This document shows, in pieces, positions 1 through 5,857 of a stretch of DNA of 18,186 nt. Source of the stretch: Anaerofilum sp. Its GTDB lineage: Bacteria > Bacillota > Clostridia > Oscillospirales > Ruminococcaceae. The notes below the pieces were generated by a model. The model was not told the origin of the DNA. It saw only the letters and a list, made by a program, of their open reading frames with translations, and ran no database searches. Each line of letters starts with the position of its first letter. Positions within the stretch are counted from its first letter, which is position 1. The stretch is from NCBI GenBank assembly GCA_020024115.1, contig JAHHUF010000029.1, positions 1-18,186 on the forward strand. Direction: 5' to 3'. A program made the translations under genes and the position numbers.

Positions 1-1
1 T

Positions 2-67
2 TTCTGGCAGCAGTGCATATTCGTTGCATTGCTATTTGGTGTACTGTTTTGGCTTGAACTTGTGTAG
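2..67 (+). CDS. C-terminal end of an unknown membrane protein (partial, cut by window edge)
   Basis: Reading from base 2 gives 21 codons ending in TAG at 65-67. The residues are mostly hydrophobic and aromatic (it ends FGVLFWLELV), like a last membrane helix. Its stop lies three bases before the stop of the truncated pstB on the other strand, so the two reading frames meet tail to tail. No family can be named from 21 residues, and chance openness of so short a frame is possible. Confidence 0.3.
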   Translation, partial: FWQQCIFVALLFGVLFWLELV

Positions 68-70
68 ACA

Positions 71-403
71 CTATTTAGACCCATAGACGATATTCTCATA
101 AATGCTCATTGGGAATGGGTTTGGCTTTTGGAACACCATACCGATTTTTTTGCGTAATTGAGTTACATCCACACTTTTATCAAAAATATCATTTCCACGA
201 TATAATACCTGACCCTCAACCCGAACCCTTTTGACCAAATCGTTCATACGGTTCAATGTTTTTAAAAAGGTGGATTTTCCACAGCCGGATGGCCCAATTA
301 GAGCTGTGATTTTTTCGGCAGGAATCTCTATATCAATACCTTTTAGTGCCTCAAAATCTTTATAAAAAAGTCGCAGACCTTTTGTTTGCAGCAATTGTTG
401 CAT
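71..403 (-). pseudogene. pstB: pstB fragment: phosphate ABC transporter ATPase, N-terminal 110 residues only
   Basis: PstB is the cytoplasmic ATPase of the high-affinity phosphate importer PstSCAB, and family members are about 250 residues. This frame has the normal start (ATG at 403 behind AAAGGAG), the Walker A motif GPSGCGKST (residues 37-45) and the Q-loop region VFQKPNPFPMSIYENIVYG (91-109), which is diagnostic for PstB. It then reads Ser-Lys-stop. The ABC signature, Walker B and H-loop are all missing, and none of the three minus-strand frames in bases 1-70 resumes PstB-like sequence. The loss is therefore a real break (deletion or rearrangement junction near base 75-80) and not a simple frameshift. 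The product could not hydrolyse ATP normally. It is the last gene of the minus-strand pst block, 49 bases after pstA. Contig misassembly at the edge is the alternative. Confidence 0.88.
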
Positions 404-452
404 AGAAGTTTCTCCTTTATGTCAAACATTCGTTTTTTGCCGAGTTTGGTGG

Positions 453-1292
453 TCAGCTTTGCAAGAAATTCATCAGCAAAACCAACACCATCAAAACTGC
501 CGCAATGGCGAATCCCGTTTCAAAATCGCCTTTTTCGCTCACATACATATACAAAGCAACACTCAAAGTTCCTCCGCTTTTGGAAAAGGCTTGCAGAATA
601 TTGTCTGCAATGATGGTTCCAACCCCTGCGGTAAACAGCAAGGCTGCACTTTCGCCCACAATGCGTCCCACTGACAAAATACAGCCTGTCAAAATTCCGC
701 TTTGACAGGAGGGCAGCACCACTGTGTGAATCATGTACCATTTGGGCGCACCCAGCCCTAATGCCCCTTCGCGGCAGCTTGTTGAGACTGTGCGCAGTGC
801 TTCCTGTGTGGTGCGAATGATGGTAGGCAAAATCATAATGACCGTTGTACATCCACCCGAAAGCAGACTGGTTTTGAACCCAAAGAGTTGAGAAAAAAGC
901 AGCATACCTGACAAACCATACACAACCGAAGGGATTCCTGCCAGCGTTTCAACTGCAAATTCCACAATTCGGACAAGGCGTCTGCCTGCTGCATATTCTG
1001 TCAAATAAACCGCTGCACCCACCCCCAGAGGAAGTGCAAAAACAAAAGAGAACAGCACAATATAAAATGTGTTGAGGATATTCGGCAAAATACCCATTGT
1101 TTTTTTCAAAATACTTGGCACTCCCGCAATGAAATCCCACGAAACATGGGGCAAACCTTTGACTGCAATGTATCCAATCAAGGACACAACCAACAGGATG
1201 GCCAGCAATACACTCAGCCACACAAAACCCTGCATGAGAACAATTTGCACACGCCGTTTTATTTGATGTGATTTTTCCATTTTTTCACCCAT
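453..1292 (-). CDS. pstA: phosphate ABC transporter permease PstA
   Basis: PstA is one of the two inner-membrane channel subunits of the PstSCAB phosphate importer. The 279 residues show about six hydrophobic helices, the PstA/PstC-typical segment ETLAGIPSVVYGLSG and the cytoplasmic EAA-type loop (REGALGLGAPKWYMIHTVVLP). The start at 1292 overlaps the pstC stop by 8 bases, which suggests translational coupling. A second in-frame ATG at 1280, preceded by GGGTGA, is also possible. The C-terminus is odd: the frame ends NFLQS-stop, while the neighbouring frame directly after NF reads FLAKLTTKLGKKR, which looks like a normal basic PstA tail. A one-base loss near 464-470 may therefore have clipped about a dozen residues. 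Its partners PstS and PstB are truncated here, so a working transporter would need copies elsewhere. Confidence 0.9.
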   Translation of the reverse strand: MGEKMEKSHQIKRRVQIVLMQGFVWLSVLLAILLVVSLIGYIAVKGLPHVSWDFIAGVPSILKKTMGILPNILNTFYIVLFSFVFALPLGVGAAVYLTEYAAGRRLVRIVEFAVETLAGIPSVVYGLSGMLLFSQLFGFKTSLLSGGCTTVIMILPTIIRTTQEALRTVSTSCREGALGLGAPKWYMIHTVVLPSCQSGILTGCILSVGRIVGESAALLFTAGVGTIIADNILQAFSKSGGTLSVALYMYVSEKGDFETGFAIAAVLMVLVLLMNFLQS

Positions 1293-2151
1293 CTTTTCGC
1301 TTGATTACAAAGTTAAGCAATCCGTTGATGACCATGATAAAACAAAGCAGAACCAATGCAATACTGAACAATGCCCCACGCTGAAGTCCTGAAGCATAAC
1401 TCATTTCTTTTGCCACAGCAGTGGTCAAAAAGGTTACACTTTTGAACAGCCCTGGCATATTTGCTACATTACCTGCAACCATCATCACTGCCATTGTTTC
1501 GCCGACTGCTCTACCGATTCCCAGCACTACCCCAGCGGTGATGCCATTTTTTGCGGCAGGCAGACTTATCTTGAACATGGTTTCAATTTTGGTCGCCCCA
1601 AGTGCAAGGCTGGCTTGCTCATATTCCTGCGGAACTGCATTCAATGCTGTTTCGCTCACTGAAATAATGGTGGGCAGAACCATCATGGAAAGCACCAGCA
1701 TTGCAGCCAACAGGCAGGTACCGCTTTTCAAGCCAAACACCTGCATCAGAAACGGAACCAAAACCATCATACCTGTCAAACCATAAATCACACTGGGGAT
1801 TGCTGCCAGCAGCTCTACCATTGGACGAATGATTCCGCTAATCCGTCGAGGTGCCATTTTGGAAAGAAACAACGCAGTTAAAATTCCAATAGGTACCCCA
1901 ATAATCAATGCTCCGATGGTGCCCCAAATACTGGTGAGGATAAATGGCAAAATTCCAAATTTAGGGTTGGCTGATGTTGACTCCCACACTGTTCCAAACA
2001 AAAACTCAATCGGCCCAATTTCCAAAATTGCCGGCAAGCCTGCAACTGTTACATAGCCTGCAATCAACAGCACGATCACAATTGCTGCCATGCCGCACAG
2101 AAAAAATATTTTCTGCATTATAATTTCCCATGTTTTTTGCAGCTTTTTCAT
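1285..2151 (-). CDS. pstC: phosphate ABC transporter permease PstC
   Basis: PstC is the second membrane channel subunit of the phosphate importer. The 288-residue length is normal for the family. Visible marks are an N-terminal membrane helix, the periplasmic segment IEFLFGTVWESTSANPKFGILPF, the conserved VELLAAIPSVIYGLTGMM stretch and the EAA loop (EQASLALGATKIETMFKISLP), followed by GIGRAVGETMAVMMVAGN, which is typical of PstC. The start ATG at 2151 has GAGGG six bases upstream. It follows the pstS remnant after 87 bases that hold a stem-loop, and it overlaps pstA by 8 bases. No frame damage is visible. It is the only member of the pst block that is clearly complete. Confidence 0.93.
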   Translation of the reverse strand: MKKLQKTWEIIMQKIFFLCGMAAIVIVLLIAGYVTVAGLPAILEIGPIEFLFGTVWESTSANPKFGILPFILTSIWGTIGALIIGVPIGILTALFLSKMAPRRISGIIRPMVELLAAIPSVIYGLTGMMVLVPFLMQVFGLKSGTCLLAAMLVLSMMVLPTIISVSETALNAVPQEYEQASLALGATKIETMFKISLPAAKNGITAGVVLGIGRAVGETMAVMMVAGNVANMPGLFKSVTFLTTAVAKEMSYASGLQRGALFSIALVLLCFIMVINGLLNFVIKRKDG

Positions 2152-2191
2152 TGTTTGCCCTCACTTCAATCAAACTCTTAACCTGTCAGGC

Positions 2192-2232
2192 AATTCTGCA
2201 CAACTCTTATTAAGTTCAGATTGTGCAGAATT
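2192..2232 (-). promoter_or_regulatory. intercistronic stem-loop between pstS remnant and pstC
   Basis: Two perfectly complementary 12-base arms (AATTCTGCACAA at 2192-2203, TTGTGCAGAATT at 2221-2232) enclose a 17-base loop, seven bases beyond the pstS stop on the transcript. On the minus strand no T-run follows, so it is not a standard terminator for the operon. Stem-loops after pstS that protect the upstream message or reduce expression of the permease genes are a common operon device, and that is the likely role (inference). On the plus strand the same hairpin is followed by a T-rich run and could stop antisense transcripts. Confidence 0.6.
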
Positions 2233-2238
2233 TATTTT

Positions 2239-2544
2239 TTATTTTTTAACAGGCACTGCACCTGCATCTGCAATTAGCTGTTGTACCTCTGGGTTGGCTG
2301 CAAATTTGATGAATTCCTGTGCTGCTGCGCTGGGAGTTTTGCTGTCATTTGTCACAAACACAAAGGGGCGCTGAATTTTGTAACTGCCATCCTGCACCGT
2401 TTCTTCTGAACAAGCACCCCCATCTACTGTAACATCCTTGACAGTATCCTCCAAAGCTGCCAAAGAGGCATAGCCAAAGGCATTGGGGTTTACTGCATAT
2501 TTTTGTATGTTTTCTGTAAATGGAATGTAATGTCCGCTGTTTTT
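2239..2544 (-). pseudogene. pstS: pstS fragment: phosphate-binding protein, C-terminal 101 residues only
   Basis: PstS is the extracytoplasmic phosphate-binding lipoprotein of the Pst importer, normally about 280-300 residues. Here only the C-terminal third is open. The frame carries PSTS-type features such as NPNAFGYASLAALEDTVK, SYKIQRPFVFVTN and the terminal AAQEFIKFAANPEVQQLI helix. Reading upstream it runs to lysine at 2544 and is then closed by an in-frame TAA at 2545-2547. Nothing PstS-like follows toward hflX. The signal peptide, lipobox and most phosphate-binding loops are absent, so the product would not be exported or functional. An internal TTG at 2463 could start a 74-residue piece, but there is no reason to think it is used. 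Together with truncated pstB this makes the pst block a fragment. Confidence 0.85.
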
Positions 2545-2576
2545 TTATGAATTTAATACCATAATAGGTACTTTTC

Positions 2577-2605
2577 TTGACGATGTTTCTTTCCTTGCTT
2601 ATAAT
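2577..2605 (+). promoter_or_regulatory. sigma-A-type promoter of hflX
   Basis: TTGACG (2577-2582), a 17-base spacer and a perfect TATAAT (2600-2605), placed 75 bases before the hflX ATG. It lies just outside the truncated pstS, so hflX has its own promoter. Confidence 0.8.
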
Positions 2606-2680
2606 GTAATTAAAGAACCAATAATTTTTAATGAAATAGCACTCCTATGCAGTGCTTGTTCACTGATAAAGGAGGTTTTT

Positions 2681-3940
2681 ATGACTGAGCAAAAAAATAT
2701 TGACCAACACGCCCCCCCTGCAAAAGTGCTGCTGTTAGCAGTTGATTTAGGCAAGTATGATGCAGAGCGCAGTATGCAGGAATTGGCAGCTCTTGCAGAT
2801 GCAAATTATATGGAAGTTGTGGCAGAGGTATCACAAAAGCGTGACGCAATTGATGTTGCCACTGTTTTGGGGGAAGGTAAAGTTGCAGAAGCAAAACTGC
2901 TGTGCCAGAACCTTTCGGTGCAAACTGCAATTTTTGACGGAGAGCTTTCGGGCAGCCAGATTCGCAATCTTGAGCAGGCACTGGAAGTGGAAGTAATTGA
3001 CCGCACCATGTTGATTCTGGAGATTTTCTCCAGCCGTGCAATCACCAATGAGGGTAAACTGCAAACCGAACTTGCCACATTGCGGTATCGCCTGCCTCGT
3101 TTGACCGGGTTGGGGCAAAGCCTTTCCCGCCAAGGCGGTGGCGGTGGCGGTGGCGGCGGTGCTCGTCGTGGTGCCGGTGAAAGCAAACTGGAATATGACC
3201 GTCGTCATCTGCGGCGTCGCATTGATGCCCTCGCACAGCGATTGAAAGAGTTAGAAGCAAAGCGAGGCGAAAACCGCCGTGCCCGTCAAAAAAGCGGTGT
3301 TCCTGTGATTTCTTTGGTTGGCTATACCAATGTGGGCAAATCCAGTTTGCTGAACAAACTTTGCGGTGCTGAAGTTTTGGAAGCAAATATGCTGTTTGCC
3401 ACCCTTGACCCCACTGCACGCAAGTTGACTTTGCCCAGTGGGTTAAATGTTGTTATGGTGGACACTGTTGGGTTTGTCAGCCGTCTGCCCCACCATTTGG
3501 TGCAGGCATTCCAAAGCACACTGGAAGAAACCGCCTATTCTGACATTATCATCAAGGTTGCAGATGCTGGTGACCCTCAGCGAGAAGAACAGCTAAATGT
3601 TACCAATGAAGTTCTCAGTCAGCTTGGCTGTGATGATATTTCACAGCTGGTTGTATACAACAAATGCGATACTGCAGCCAGTGCTTTTTATCCCGATGTG
3701 TTCTTAACCAGTGCAAAAACAGGGTTTGGACTTTCGGAACTATTAGAGGAATTAGACCGCCGCCTTTCCGACCGTATGCGTGCTGTCAAGGTGCTTTTGC
3801 CCTATGACCAGCTTGGGCTTGCTGCCCCCATGCGTAAGCGTGGCAGCGTTACACTGGAAGAATATCGTGAAAATGGTGTTTATTTGGAAGGCATTGTAAA
3901 AAGCAGCGACTTTTATCTTTATAATCCTTATTTAATCTAG
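2681..3940 (+). CDS. hflX: ribosome-associated GTPase HflX
   Basis: HflX is a GTPase that binds the ribosome and splits stalled or stress-arrested 70S ribosomes. The 419 residues show the HflX N-terminal domain (about 1-145), the glycine-rich linker, a coiled helical segment (ESKLEYDRRHLRRRIDALAQRLKELE) and the G domain with G1 GYTNVGKS (214-221), G3 DTVGF (261-265) and G4 NKCD (327-330). The length is normal. The start ATG has AAAGGAGG five bases upstream. The linker contains nine consecutive glycines (152-160) followed by ARRGAGE, where many HflX proteins have a shorter GGGIGTRGPGE. The gene is monocistronic, with its own promoter and a hairpin terminator at 3997. Confidence 0.95.
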   Translation: MTEQKNIDQHAPPAKVLLLAVDLGKYDAERSMQELAALADANYMEVVAEVSQKRDAIDVATVLGEGKVAEAKLLCQNLSVQTAIFDGELSGSQIRNLEQALEVEVIDRTMLILEIFSSRAITNEGKLQTELATLRYRLPRLTGLGQSLSRQGGGGGGGGGARRGAGESKLEYDRRHLRRRIDALAQRLKELEAKRGENRRARQKSGVPVISLVGYTNVGKSSLLNKLCGAEVLEANMLFATLDPTARKLTLPSGLNVVMVDTVGFVSRLPHHLVQAFQSTLEETAYSDIIIKVADAGDPQREEQLNVTNEVLSQLGCDDISQLVVYNKCDTAASAFYPDVFLTSAKTGFGLSELLEELDRRLSDRMRAVKVLLPYDQLGLAAPMRKRGSVTLEEYRENGVYLEGIVKSSDFYLYNPYLI

Positions 3941-3996
3941 CAATTTTCTTTTTTAAAAAAAGTTTTTGCTTTCAGCGGCAAAATTTATGCTACAAA

Positions 3997-4030
3997 AAAG
4001 GTCACCGAAAAATTCGATGACCTTTGTGAT
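3997..4030. terminator. bidirectional hairpin after hflX
   Basis: Stem AAAGGTCA (3997-4004) with TGACCTTT (4018-4025), continued by CGAA/TTCG around an AAA loop. The single internal mismatch on the plus strand (C-A) becomes a G-U pair on the minus strand. TTTTT follows four bases later on the plus strand, and TTTTTT directly ends it on the minus strand. It can terminate hflX and also transcripts arriving from the right. Confidence 0.7.
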
Positions 4031-4055
4031 TTTTATAATTTTTGCTGTAAAAAGC

Positions 4056-4155
4056 AAAAGAACCTACTGAAACAGCAGGCTCTCTTGCATAGAGGGGTGG
4101 GAAAGTATAATAAATAAAAAGAAAATAGCATTTTAAGACACCATTTAAAAGGTGC
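4056..4155 (-). ncRNA. candidate ~100-nt orphan small RNA
   Basis: The predicted transcript starts near 4155, seven bases after a TATACT box, and ends in a T-run at 4056-4059. It folds as a 5' hairpin (GCACC 4155-4151 with GGTGT 4142-4138), then an A/U-rich single strand, then an unpaired C-rich stretch (TTTCCCACCCCTCT, about 4104-4091), then a terminator: GAGCCTGCTG (4082-4073), loop TTT, CAGTAGGTTC (4069-4060), TTTT. Two positions that would mismatch on the plus strand are G-U pairs in the minus-strand RNA, which favours minus-strand transcription. C-rich unpaired stretches in Firmicute sRNAs often pair with ribosome sites. Family unknown; a 32-codon frame (4131-4033) also exists but has no ribosome site. 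Confidence 0.4.
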
Positions 4156-4161
4156 AAGATA

Positions 4162-4189
4162 AGTATACTATTTTTTTATTAAAAGTCAA
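4162..4189 (-). promoter_or_regulatory. promoter of the candidate small RNA
   Basis: On the minus strand, TTGACT (4189-4184), a 16-base spacer and TATACT (4167-4162). No protein frame with a ribosome site follows it; the next structure is the hairpin-ended transcript down to 4056. Confidence 0.5.
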
Positions 4190-4250
4190 ACTATTTTATA
4201 AGATTTTTCTTTTATTTTTTTAGACTAATGCCTAAAATGATTTTATTTTA

Positions 4251-4279
4251 TTAAATTATGCACTATTTTACCATATACT
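4251..4279 (+). promoter_or_regulatory. possible promoter of the Lrp-type regulator
   Basis: TTAAAT (4251-4256), 17 bases, TATACT (4274-4279), about 70 bases before the ATG. The -35 box is poor and the region is very A/T-rich (4170-4330), so chance matches are likely. Confidence 0.3.
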
Positions 4280-4348
4280 TTTTTTCTCTTTGAAAGCTTT
4301 TTATTACAGCCATTAAAAAACATTTAATTTTAGCAGGAGGTGCTATTC

Positions 4349-4780
4349 ATGGATATCATTGACAAACAAATTTTATCACTTCTCTCGCAAAATGCTCGCA
4401 TGCCTGTAAAAGAAATTGCTCAAAAAGTTTCCCTTACAAGCCCCGCTGTTTCCGGCCGAATACGAAAAATGGAGGAGGAAGGGATTATTTCGGGTTATAC
4501 ATTGGTTTTGTCCCCTGACAATAGCAAAAACCGCATCAGTGCTCTCATCAGCCTTTCCATTCTTCCCGCTGACAAAAGCCTGTTTTTACAACTGGTTCAG
4601 CAAACTCCCACTGTGCTGCAATGCGACCATGTTACGGGCAGCCACAGCTACAATGTGAAAGTATGCTGCAATGATATGGCAGATTTGGAACATCTTATTA
4701 ACCAATTCCAAAAATATGGTCAAACGAGCACACAAATTATTTTATCCACCTTACTGGACCGAAAAATCCCTTTTATTTGA
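4349..4780 (+). CDS. Lrp/AsnC-family transcriptional regulator
   Basis: This is a DNA-binding protein of the leucine-responsive family, usually controlling amino-acid metabolism or transport in response to an amino acid ligand. The 143 residues match the family length. The N-terminal part (about 1-60) has the typical opening DIIDKQILSLLSQNARMPVKEIA and a winged helix-turn-helix (VSLTSPAVSGRIRKMEEEGII). The remainder is the RAM ligand/oligomerisation domain (ALISLSILPADKSLFLQLVQ...HVTGSHSYNVKVCC). ATG at 4349 is chosen because AGGAGG ends eight bases before it; the upstream GTG at 4340 overlaps that site. It stands alone upstream of a lipoprotein gene that has its own promoter. Lrp proteins often regulate their own gene, but no operator is recognisable here. 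The target is unknown. Confidence 0.9.
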   Translation: MDIIDKQILSLLSQNARMPVKEIAQKVSLTSPAVSGRIRKMEEEGIISGYTLVLSPDNSKNRISALISLSILPADKSLFLQLVQQTPTVLQCDHVTGSHSYNVKVCCNDMADLEHLINQFQKYGQTSTQIILSTLLDRKIPFI

Positions 4781-4827
4781 CACAATTTTCTTCATCTTTT
4801 TTTCATTCTTTTTTAACCGTTCTGTTA

Positions 4828-4856
4828 TTGCTTTTAAGATATTTACATTGTATACT
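4828..4856 (+). promoter_or_regulatory. promoter of the DUF4358-type lipoprotein gene
   Basis: TTGCTT (4828-4833), 17-base spacer, TATACT (4851-4856), 61 bases before the ATG at 4918. It separates this gene from the upstream Lrp-type regulator. Confidence 0.6.
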
Positions 4857-4917
4857 GGAATGAGCATCGGTAGTTGGGCCGGTGCTTTTATTTTGAATTT
4901 TGAAAGGACATTGGTAT

Positions 4918-5415
4918 ATGAAACGGCACACCCTTTTGGCTTTAGTATTTTTTTGCATATTTCTATTTGTTGGATGCAGCAAAACAGATTCTCATAACCA
5001 ATCAAGCCAAAATTATGCCGAAATTTTAGTTGCTTCTCGTCCTTTGGCAGATAAAACCCCTGTCATCACCAATCCCAAGCAGGACACCTTTGGTCTGCTG
5101 GAATTATATGACCTTGCAGAAGATACCATGCAGCAATATGCCATCAGCTTTTCTGCAATGAACAACAAAGCGTATGGGATTGCCATTGTGATGCCAAAGG
5201 AAGGCAAAACAGATTTGATTGTTGAAAAACTACATGCAATGATTGAATCCTGTAAAAACGCGTTCCGAAATTATCTTCCTGACGAATACGAAATTGCACA
5301 GGATGCCAAACTAAAAATTGTAGAGAGCGGCGAAGTTGTGTTGGCAATGTGCAAAGACGATGATGTTGTGCTGGAAAATATTATGGCAGCATTGCAGCAA
5401 AAAGAAACTTTATGA
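4918..5415 (+). CDS. DUF4358-type lipoprotein
   Basis: A 165-residue exported protein of unknown function. The N-terminus is a lipoprotein signal: MKRH, a hydrophobic run, then the lipobox FVGC with Cys20 followed by SK. The body (about residues 35-160) resembles DUF4358 proteins, which are common in Clostridia and often small lipoproteins. Recognisable parts are YAISFSAMNNKAYGIAIVMP, then an alpha helix ending in YLPDEYEIAQDAKL, then a short strand pair (VVLAMCKDDDVVLENI). ATG at 4918 is preferred to a TTG at 4900 because GAAAGGA sits about ten bases upstream of it and it begins a proper signal peptide. It is transcribed from its own promoter and ends in a strong terminator at 5501. No function should be assigned beyond an envelope location. 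Confidence 0.75.
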   Translation: MKRHTLLALVFFCIFLFVGCSKTDSHNQSSQNYAEILVASRPLADKTPVITNPKQDTFGLLELYDLAEDTMQQYAISFSAMNNKAYGIAIVMPKEGKTDLIVEKLHAMIESCKNAFRNYLPDEYEIAQDAKLKIVESGEVVLAMCKDDDVVLENIMAALQQKETL

Positions 5416-5500
5416 AAAGTATTTGATACAGAACTGCACACTCAAGGGTCAAACGAGTATCTTGCGTCATCTGAACTTATGTAGTATTGCATTAAAACAA

Positions 5501-5536
5501 AAGCAGAGAACTTTCAACAGTTCTCTGCTTTTTTAT
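5501..5536. terminator. bidirectional terminator, perfect 12-bp stem
   Basis: Arms AAGCAGAGAACT (5501-5512) and AGTTCTCTGCTT (5519-5530) enclose TTCAAC, with TTTTT after it on the plus strand and TTTTGTTTT on the minus strand. It closes both the lipoprotein gene and the convergent 53-residue membrane peptide gene. Confidence 0.9.
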
Positions 5537-5565
5537 AGTTATTTTTAAGTATAGAAGAATAAAAA

Positions 5566-5727
5566 CTATTTTTCTTTTTTACCTTTTTGCAGAAAGAAAG
5601 CCAATGCCATCCCCACCAAAATACCCAAGGGAATATTGTTAATCACAACACCAAAAATCAAGCCCAAATTCAACCCAACTGCCAGATAATTAAACACTTG
5701 TTTATTGGTTTTTTCATTTTGATTCAT
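5566..5727 (-). CDS. small glycine-rich membrane protein, 53 residues
   Basis: An ATG at 5727 behind a strong ribosome site (GGGGAGGGAG, five bases upstream) opens 53 codons ending in TAG at 5566. After a polar start (MNQNEKTNKQ) it has a hydrophobic stretch from about residue 13 to 48 with a break at NNIP, so probably two short membrane helices in a hairpin. Glycines recur at regular spacing (VGLNLGLIFG, PLGILVGMAL), like small glycine-zipper membrane peptides of Clostridia. It ends in a lysine-rich cytoplasmic tail (QKGKKEK). It lies downstream of the MATE gene on the same strand, but 130 bases away, and shares a terminator with the convergent lipoprotein gene. Function unknown. Confidence 0.75.
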   Translation of the reverse strand: MNQNEKTNKQVFNYLAVGLNLGLIFGVVINNIPLGILVGMALAFFLQKGKKEK

Positions 5728-5857
5728 AATACTCCCTCCCCTTATAAATGTAATTTATTGTGTTTATACTATCACAATTTAAACTGAAATACTTTAACAA
5801 TTTATGAACAAAAATAGAACAGGTTCAAATTTTCACACTGATACTAAATTTTTTCTT

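Noticed and set aside
2543..2680. Open frame upstream of and in frame with hflX that could extend its N-terminus
   Set aside because: It contains the near-consensus promoter TTGACG-17-TATAAT, and AAAGGAGG is ideally placed for the ATG at 2681. The extension has no start with a ribosome site.
2806..3419. Long minus-strand frames opposite hflX
   Set aside because: They are shadows of hflX: proline- or threonine/alanine-runs mirror the glycine linker codons, and there are no ribosome sites or family features.
4033..4131. 32-codon minus-strand frame inside the candidate small RNA
   Set aside because: No ribosome site precedes its ATG, the residues are a low-complexity Phe/Leu/Cys mix from T-rich DNA, and the frame runs through the terminator hairpin.
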